Source: JBOHPP01 sp050731755 (GTDB lineage: Bacteria; Methylomirabilota; Methylomirabilia; Rokubacteriales; CSP1-6). Taken from it: 10,014 nucleotides of DNA. Shown piece by piece: positions 6,156 to 10,014 of the stretch (position 1 is the first letter of the stretch; each line of letters starts with the position of its first letter). Position numbers and translations under genes: made by a program. The DNA lies in contig JBOHPP010000102.1 in NCBI GenBank assembly GCA_050731755.1, forward strand, positions 1-10,014, in the 5' to 3' direction. The notes beneath the pieces are model-generated. The model did not search any database. It worked only from the letters and a program-made list of their open reading frames with translations, and was not told the origin of the DNA.

Positions 6156-6838
6156 TAGGACTCCTCTTTCAGGACGAAGGCCCGGTAGAGGCCGGTCATG
6201 TACTGCCAGCGCATCTCCGTGGCCTGGCGTACGGCCTCGACGGCGCGCCGCCGCATTTCGGGCGTCGTGGAGTACGTTTCGACGATCTCGTAGCCACGCT
6301 CGCCGTGAACTTCGTCGGCCTCGATGTGGATGGCGAAGAACTCGACCTCGTGGTCGGTGAAGCCGTAGAGGGGCTGGAGCGGAGGCAGGGTGCGGCGGTA
6401 GATGCCGGGCACCTGCGATTCGAGCCCGACCAGCAGCCCCGCCGCCGCTTCGTAGAAGGGGCGGTGGGCCGTCTCGTAGCACCACGCCGTCAGCGCCCGC
6501 GTCGTGGGCAGCTGCCCGGTGCGCTCGACCTCGCCGCGGCTCACCCCGCACGCCTCGGCGAAGCGGATGAGCAGGTCCACGTGCTTGGTGCCCGACTCCT
6601 CTTCGACGATGTTCTCGAGCAGGAAGTCGCGCGCGTCGGCATAGGGGCACTCGGCATAGACGGCCGCGCACCAGCGGGGGAACTGCGAGACGTACTGATA
6701 GTGCTGGGCCGCCCAGGCGCCGAGCTGGGCCCGGCTCAGCTCGCCCTTCACCCACTTGTCGGTGAACGGGTTGAGCCGGCTGTGGCGGGCGTTGACGGCG
6801 GCTTCGAGCTGCCGGCGGAACTCGCTGTGCTCGACCAT
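6155..6838 (-). CDS. Heme-oxygenase-like diiron oxidase (CADD/PqqC/TenA-like)
   Basis: This 227-residue, all-helical protein resembles the TenA/PqqC group. A six-ligand diiron set can be picked out: E79 and H86 (in NIVEEESGTKH), E140 (GLES), then H171, D175 and H178 (in FAIHIEADEVH). The spacings 7, 4 and 3 are the same as those I recall for Chlamydia CADD (E81, H88, E142, H174, D178, H181). This argues for a metal-dependent oxidase rather than a thiaminase or cofactor-free PqqC. Relatives cleave or N-oxygenate small molecules, and CADD makes p-aminobenzoate from its own tyrosine. I could not place CADD's sacrificial Tyr and Lys here. The ATG at 6838 has GGGAGG about 9 bases upstream. It follows a MOSC gene and overlaps the Rieske gene by one base, suggesting a two-component oxygenase. 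Substrate unknown. Confidence 0.82.
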   Translation of the reverse strand: MVEHSEFRRQLEAAVNARHSRLNPFTDKWVKGELSRAQLGAWAAQHYQYVSQFPRWCAAVYAECPYADARDFLLENIVEEESGTKHVDLLIRFAEACGVSRGEVERTGQLPTTRALTAWCYETAHRPFYEAAAGLLVGLESQVPGIYRRTLPPLQPLYGFTDHEVEFFAIHIEADEVHGERGYEIVETYSTTPEMRRRAVEAVRQATEMRWQYMTGLYRAFVLKEES

Positions 6839-6875
6839 GGCGCGATACCTCCCGGCGCGAGCCTCGGACGCGCGA

Positions 6876-7373
6876 TCAGGACTGGGGGCGGATCGCGTCG
6901 CCGGGCCGGATGACGCCTTCGGTGAGGATCTGAGCCCGCAGGCCGCCCCGATGGACCAGCGCGGTCATCAGGCGCGGTTGACCGACGAGCTCTTCGACGT
7001 ACTTGCACGGCTCGCACAGCCGTGTGCCGCGCATCTGAACGTTTCCGACCCAGAACGTTCGGTCGACCAGGTGGTTGAGGGGAACGCCGGCGGTGGCGAT
7101 GTTGCGCCGGGTGTCGGCCGCCGTGATCTTGATGCCGAGCCGCTCGCCGGCGGCGTCGAGCACGCCGTGCTCGAGCGCCTCCAGGGTCTCCGTCTCGATG
7201 AGGGTGACCTCGCGCCCGCCGAAGCTCGGCCGGGACGAGTAGTGCCCGCGGCCCAGGAAGTAGCGGTCGCCCTCCAGCCCCCGACCGGGCACGGCGCGAA
7301 CCTCGGGAACGACCTGGAGCGGCGCGCCCGCCTCGGGGGCGATGTGGACCGAGACGACCTGACCCTGCCACAT
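6876..7373 (-). CDS. MOSC-domain protein
   Basis: This 165-residue single MOSC domain belongs to the beta-barrel family related to the molybdenum-cofactor sulfurase C-terminus and YiiM. The family binds molybdopterin, carries sulfur or reduces N-hydroxylated compounds. Marks are GRGLEGDRYF (30-39), REVTLIE (54-60), DTRRNIATAG (87-96) and the conserved cysteine region RLCEPCKYVE (118-127) with C120 and C123, followed by HRGGLRAQIL (141-150). The ATG at 7373 has no Shine-Dalgarno sequence, but a promoter lies so close upstream that the transcript is probably leaderless. It is the first gene of the minus block, 37 bases before the diiron oxidase. Neighbouring oxidase, Rieske and nitronate monooxygenase genes would fit chemistry on N-oxygenated compounds, but that is inference. 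Confidence 0.87.
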   Translation of the reverse strand: MWQGQVVSVHIAPEAGAPLQVVPEVRAVPGRGLEGDRYFLGRGHYSSRPSFGGREVTLIETETLEALEHGVLDAAGERLGIKITAADTRRNIATAGVPLNHLVDRTFWVGNVQMRGTRLCEPCKYVEELVGQPRLMTALVHRGGLRAQILTEGVIRPGDAIRPQS

Positions 7374-7411
7374 GATGGAGCGATCGTAGGCGAGCGCGCC
7401 GGCACAATCAA
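7374..7411 (-). promoter_or_regulatory. Probable sigma-70-type promoter for the MOSC operon, leaderless
   Basis: On the minus strand TTGATT (7411-7406, 4 of 6 to TTGACA) is followed after exactly 17 bases by TACGAT (7388-7383, 4 of 6 to TATAAT). Only 9 bases then separate the -10 box from the ATG at 7373, so transcription should begin within about three bases of the start codon. The lack of any Shine-Dalgarno sequence agrees with this. Confidence 0.5.
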
Positions 7412-7425
7412 GCCCCCGCGTGGTG

Positions 7426-7440
7426 TATGATCCCCCCACG
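7426..7440 (+). promoter_or_regulatory. Probable -10 box for the cupin/TRAP operon, leaderless
   Basis: TATGAT (7426-7431, 5 of 6 to TATAAT) lies 9 bases before the ATG at 7441, and no Shine-Dalgarno sequence intervenes (CCCCCCACG). A leaderless transcript is likely. I see no good -35 box at 16-18 bases; GGCACA at 7401-7406 is a 3-of-6 match at 19 bases. An activator may therefore be needed. Confidence 0.4.
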
Positions 7441-8490
7441 ATGAATCCGGCCATCGCCACGCGTGACGAGACGCTGCCGGCCGCGTACTCCCAAGCGCTG
7501 GCCGAGCGCGCGCTGGGCCCCCTCTGGACCGCGCTCCACGCGCTGTTGCCCCCCGAGCGCGAGAGCCGCGCGGTGCCGCACTGCTGGCCATGGCGGGAGG
7601 TACGCCCGCTACTCCTGGAGGCGGGACGCCTCGTCGAGATGGAGCGCGCCGAGCGCCGCGTGCTCGTGCTGCGCAACCCGGGGTTGGGCGGAGCCTATGC
7701 GATCACCTCGACCCTGTTCGCCGGGCTGCAGATCATCCTGCCGGGGGAGTCGGCGCCCAGCCACCATCACACGCCGGCCGCGCTCCGCCTGATCGTCGAG
7801 GGCCGCGGTGCCTACACGACGGTCGAAGGCGTCCGCTGCGCCATGGAGCACGGCGACCTCATCATCACGCCGCCCATGCGCTGGCACGATCACGGCCACG
7901 AGGGTCGCGAGCCCGTCGTCTGGCTGGACGGTCTCGACATCCCGCTGGTGCGCGCCTTCGACGCCAGCTGGGCCTCGCGCATGCGCCCGGCGAAGGCCCC
8001 GGTGACGGACGCCGACTCCTCGGCCGATGAATTCACCGCGGCCGGGCTGGTGCCCCGGGCCTCTCGGTATCCCGAGATCGGCTATCCGCAGGTGCGCTGG
8101 CCGTGGCAAACGGTGCGGCGGGCGCTGGCCACCATGGCCGCCACGGCGGCGCCGGGCGCGCCGGTCGTGCTCCGGTACGTCAATCCGCGCACCGGCGCTC
8201 CCCCCCTGGCTACGATGGGGTGCGAGGCTCAGTGGCTCCGGCCCGGCGAGCGGACGCGCGCCGAGCGGCGGACGGCCAGCGCTGTCTTCCACGTGCTCGA
8301 GGGGGAAGGCGAGAGCCGCGTAGGTGAGGCGACCTTCGCGTGGAGCCCGGGCGACACCTTCGTGGCGCCGCCCTGGACGTGGGTGGCGCACACCAACCCC
8401 TCGCCCTCGGCGCCGGCCTGCCTCTTTCAATACACCGATGAGCCCGCCGTTCGCGCGCTCGGGCTCTGGGACGAGGAGATGCAATCATGA
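7441..8490 (+). CDS. Gentisate 1,2-dioxygenase-like bicupin
   Basis: This 349-residue protein has two cupin domains like gentisate, salicylate and 1-hydroxy-2-naphthoate ring-cleaving dioxygenases, which open hydroxylated aromatic acids with Fe(II) and oxygen. The N-terminal cupin holds the iron triad: H108 and H110 in PSHHHTPAALRLIVEG, and H149 in MRWHDHGH. The HxH then 39-residue spacing is what I recall for E. coli O157 gentisate dioxygenase. The C-terminal cupin (about 259-320) keeps the barrel (VFHVLEGEG, SPGDTFVAPPW) but lacks the His ligands, as in several relatives. The ATG at 7441 was chosen over an in-frame GTG at 7420 because the -10 box lies between them. The stop overlaps the TRAP binding-protein gene by ATGA, implying that the imported compound feeds this enzyme. 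Gentisate, salicylate or a related acid cannot be separated by eye. Confidence 0.87.
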   Translation: MNPAIATRDETLPAAYSQALAERALGPLWTALHALLPPERESRAVPHCWPWREVRPLLLEAGRLVEMERAERRVLVLRNPGLGGAYAITSTLFAGLQIILPGESAPSHHHTPAALRLIVEGRGAYTTVEGVRCAMEHGDLIITPPMRWHDHGHEGREPVVWLDGLDIPLVRAFDASWASRMRPAKAPVTDADSSADEFTAAGLVPRASRYPEIGYPQVRWPWQTVRRALATMAATAAPGAPVVLRYVNPRTGAPPLATMGCEAQWLRPGERTRAERRTASAVFHVLEGEGESRVGEATFAWSPGDTFVAPPWTWVAHTNPSPSAPACLFQYTDEPAVRALGLWDEEMQS

Positions 8491-9509
8491 TGCGGATCCT
8501 CTGCGTACTGCTCGCGCTGGCGCTGGGGCTGGCCATCCCGGCCGCCGCCCAGGACGTGATCAAGCTCAAGCTCTCGCACTTCGTGCCGCCTACCCACAAC
8601 CACCACGTGGCCGTGCTGGTGCCGTGGGTCGAGGAAGTCAAGAAGCGGACGAACGGCAAGGTGGAGATCACCATCTTCCCCGGCGCGTCGCTCTGCAAGC
8701 CGCAGCAGCAATACGACTGCGCCCGCGACGGCATCGCCGACATCGCCTTCGCCGTGACCGGCTGGAGCCCCGGACGCTTCCCGTTGACGTCGGTGGTCGA
8801 GCTGCCGTTCATGATGCGGACGGCGGCCACCGGCTCGCAGATGCTCGCCGACTTGTGGGACAAGTATCTGAAGCAGGAGTACCAGGACGTCCACGTGCTC
8901 TACATGAACGTGCACCCGGCCGGCCACATCCATACCTCCAACAAGCCGGTGCGCTCCCTCGACGACTTCAAGGGGATGAAGATCCGGACGCCGACGGCGA
9001 CCGTCGGCGACCTGCTGGAGATGATGGGCGCGGCCAAGGTGGGGATGCCGATCAACCAGGTCTACGAGTCGATGTCCAATCGGGTCATCGACGGCTTCGT
9101 GGTGCCTTACGAAGTCATCCCGCCGATGAAGCTGGCCGAGGTGTCGAAGTACCACACCGAGGTTGGCATGTACACCACGGCCTTCGCCACGATGATGAAC
9201 AAGAAGAAGTACGAGTCGCTGCCGGCCGACGTCCGTCGCGTGCTCGATGAGACGACTTCGGCCAAGGCCGGGTACTGGAAGAAGGTGGGCGCCCTCTGGG
9301 ACGGCGCCGAGGCGCCCGGCAAGAAGGCCGTCCTCGACCGCAAGAACGAAGTCTACGTGGTGTCCAAGGAAGACCGAAAGAAGTGGCGCGACGCCGTCCG
9401 GGGCCTCGACGACAAGTGGACGGGCGAGGTCGACAAGAAGGGGCTGCCCGGCAAGGCAATCCTGAAGGAGGCCCGCGAGCTGGCCGCGAAGTACGGCGAA
9501 TCCGAATGA
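8487..9509 (+). CDS. dctP: TRAP transporter periplasmic solute-binding protein (DctP family)
   Basis: This 340-residue protein has a signal peptide (MMRILCVLLALALGLAIPAA, cleavage near 21-22 before QDVIK) and the DctP fold. Marks are KLKLSHFVPPTHNHH (26-40), VEEVKKRTNGKVEITIFPG (48-66), DGIADIAFAV (81-90) and FKGMKIRTP (161-169), where R167 is the position that usually salt-bridges the ligand carboxylate. NQVYESMSNRVIDG (190-203) follows. It catches an organic acid in the periplasm for uptake driven by a sodium or proton gradient. C70 and C78 could form a disulfide. The ATG at 8487 overlaps the cupin stop and has GAGGAG about 8 bases before it, a better distance than for the second in-frame ATG at 8490. 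The co-transcribed dioxygenase suggests a carboxylated aromatic ligand. Confidence 0.94.
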   Translation: MMRILCVLLALALGLAIPAAAQDVIKLKLSHFVPPTHNHHVAVLVPWVEEVKKRTNGKVEITIFPGASLCKPQQQYDCARDGIADIAFAVTGWSPGRFPLTSVVELPFMMRTAATGSQMLADLWDKYLKQEYQDVHVLYMNVHPAGHIHTSNKPVRSLDDFKGMKIRTPTATVGDLLEMMGAAKVGMPINQVYESMSNRVIDGFVVPYEVIPPMKLAEVSKYHTEVGMYTTAFATMMNKKKYESLPADVRRVLDETTSAKAGYWKKVGALWDGAEAPGKKAVLDRKNEVYVVSKEDRKKWRDAVRGLDDKWTGEVDKKGLPGKAILKEARELAAKYGESE

Positions 9510-9513
9510 GCCG

Positions 9514-10014
9514 TTGACGATCCTGACATTCGAGCGGGCCGCCGTGGCGTGGACGCGGCGGCTCGCGCTTTTCGCCGGCTGGTTGCTCCTCGCCCTCTCG
9601 TTCGCCACCGTCATCGACGCGCTCCTGCGCTATTTCCTGGCCCGGCCGTTCCCCGGCACGTTCGAAGCGACCGAACTGCTGCTGGCCGCCATCATCTTCT
9701 TCGGGCTTCCCCACGCCAACGTCACTGACGGCCACGTGTCGGTGGACCTTCTCACCCAACGCTTTGGACGCCGAGCGCAGTACCTGCTCATCGCCCTCGG
9801 CGCCGTGGTGACGGCGGCACTCCTGGCCGTGATTACCGTCGAGATGGCGCGCCTGGCCGCCGAGTTCTATGCCACCAGCCGGACGACGATCACCGCGCGC
9901 ATTCCGGTGTTTCCGTTCATCGTGCCCGTCACCGCGGCCGGCGTCCTGGCCGTCGTCGGGTGCCTGGTCCAGGCGGCCGGCGCGCTGGCGCGCGTGGCGC
10001 GGCCGGGGCTGCCG
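9514..10014 (+). CDS. dctQ: TRAP transporter small permease (DctQ family), cut by the right edge
   Basis: There are 167 codons of a small membrane protein with no stop before the window ends. Four hydrophobic segments fit the four-helix DctQ subunit: about residues 17-35, 51-67, 88-108 and 134-152. The GHVSVDLL stretch (73-80) after helix 2 is a family hallmark. DctQ pairs with the large DctM permease and helps couple uptake to ion flow. The start is uncertain. I use the TTG at 9514, five bases after the DctP stop, because it leaves a short cytoplasmic N-terminus before helix 1. A GTG at 9544 is the main alternative, and the ATG at 9506 stops after three codons. DctM should lie just beyond the window. 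Confidence 0.9.
   Translation, partial: MTILTFERAAVAWTRRLALFAGWLLLALSFATVIDALLRYFLARPFPGTFEATELLLAAIIFFGLPHANVTDGHVSVDLLTQRFGRRAQYLLIALGAVVTAALLAVITVEMARLAAEFYATSRTTITARIPVFPFIVPVTAAGVLAVVGCLVQAAGALARVARPGLP

Noticed and set aside
6156..6755. Extended N-terminus for the Rieske frame
   Set aside because: The added sequence is the alternate-frame reading of the diiron oxidase. The GTG at 6155 has GAGGAG upstream and starts the conserved domain.
7374..7676. Extended N-terminus for the MOSC protein
   Set aside because: The extra residues run across the divergent promoter and into the opposite cupin gene. The MOSC domain starts immediately after the ATG at 7373.
8210..9614. Minus-strand frames of 217 and 395 codons opposite the TRAP genes
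   Set aside because: They are antisense to a clear DctP gene and show no domain.
1..10014. CRISPR array, insertion sequence, tRNA or rRNA
   Set aside because: No regularly spaced repeats, transposase motifs, terminal inverted repeats, tRNA cloverleaf patterns or rRNA segments were found by reading both strands.

Overview
This is a very GC-rich bacterial window made of two divergent gene blocks. They meet at a 67-bp intergenic region at 7374-7440. Everything to the left of it (7373 down to 1) reads on the minus strand, and everything to the right (7441 to 10014) on the plus strand. High GC, tight start/stop overlaps, several GTG or TTG starts and a mix of CoA-pathway, oxygenase and TRAP-transport genes fit a soil or groundwater heterotroph. 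Candidatus Rokubacteria/Methylomirabilota or a high-GC proteobacterium are my guesses from gene style only. No rRNA, tRNA, CRISPR array, transposase or phage gene was seen.

The minus block, in transcription order, starts with a MOSC-domain protein (7373-6876). It is followed by a heme-oxygenase-like diiron oxidase of the CADD/PqqC/TenA type (6838-6155), a Rieske ferredoxin overlapping it by one base (6155-5847), and a GlcG/HbpS-family protein (5822-5400). A GC-rich hairpin (5325-5353) then separates a second run: a 51-residue HicB-like protein (5304-5149), a CaiB/BaiF-type CoA-transferase (5152-3956), a signal-peptide-bearing amidohydrolase (3954-3073), an ANL-superfamily acyl-CoA ligase (3067-1424) and a nitronate monooxygenase-like flavoprotein (1427-312). 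After these come a short stranded Tat-signal ORF (302-168) and the first 36 codons of an unrecognised gene that runs off the left edge.

The plus block starts with a bicupin of the gentisate 1,2-dioxygenase family (7441-8490). Its last codon and stop overlap the start of a TRAP-transporter periplasmic binding protein, DctP (8487-9509). The small TRAP permease subunit DctQ (9514 to the right edge) follows and is cut off. The large DctM permease would be expected just outside the window.

Taken together this looks like a catabolic locus. An organic acid, probably aromatic or hydroxylated, would be imported by the TRAP system and ring-cleaved by the cupin dioxygenase. The left block supplies CoA activation and transfer (ligase, CaiB) and redox chemistry (flavin monooxygenase, diiron oxidase with Rieske partner). 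The actual substrate cannot be read from the sequence. The most notable features are the oxidase-Rieske pair, the back-to-back promoters that appear to give leaderless transcripts, and an acyl-CoA ligase with unusual A8 and A10 motifs.
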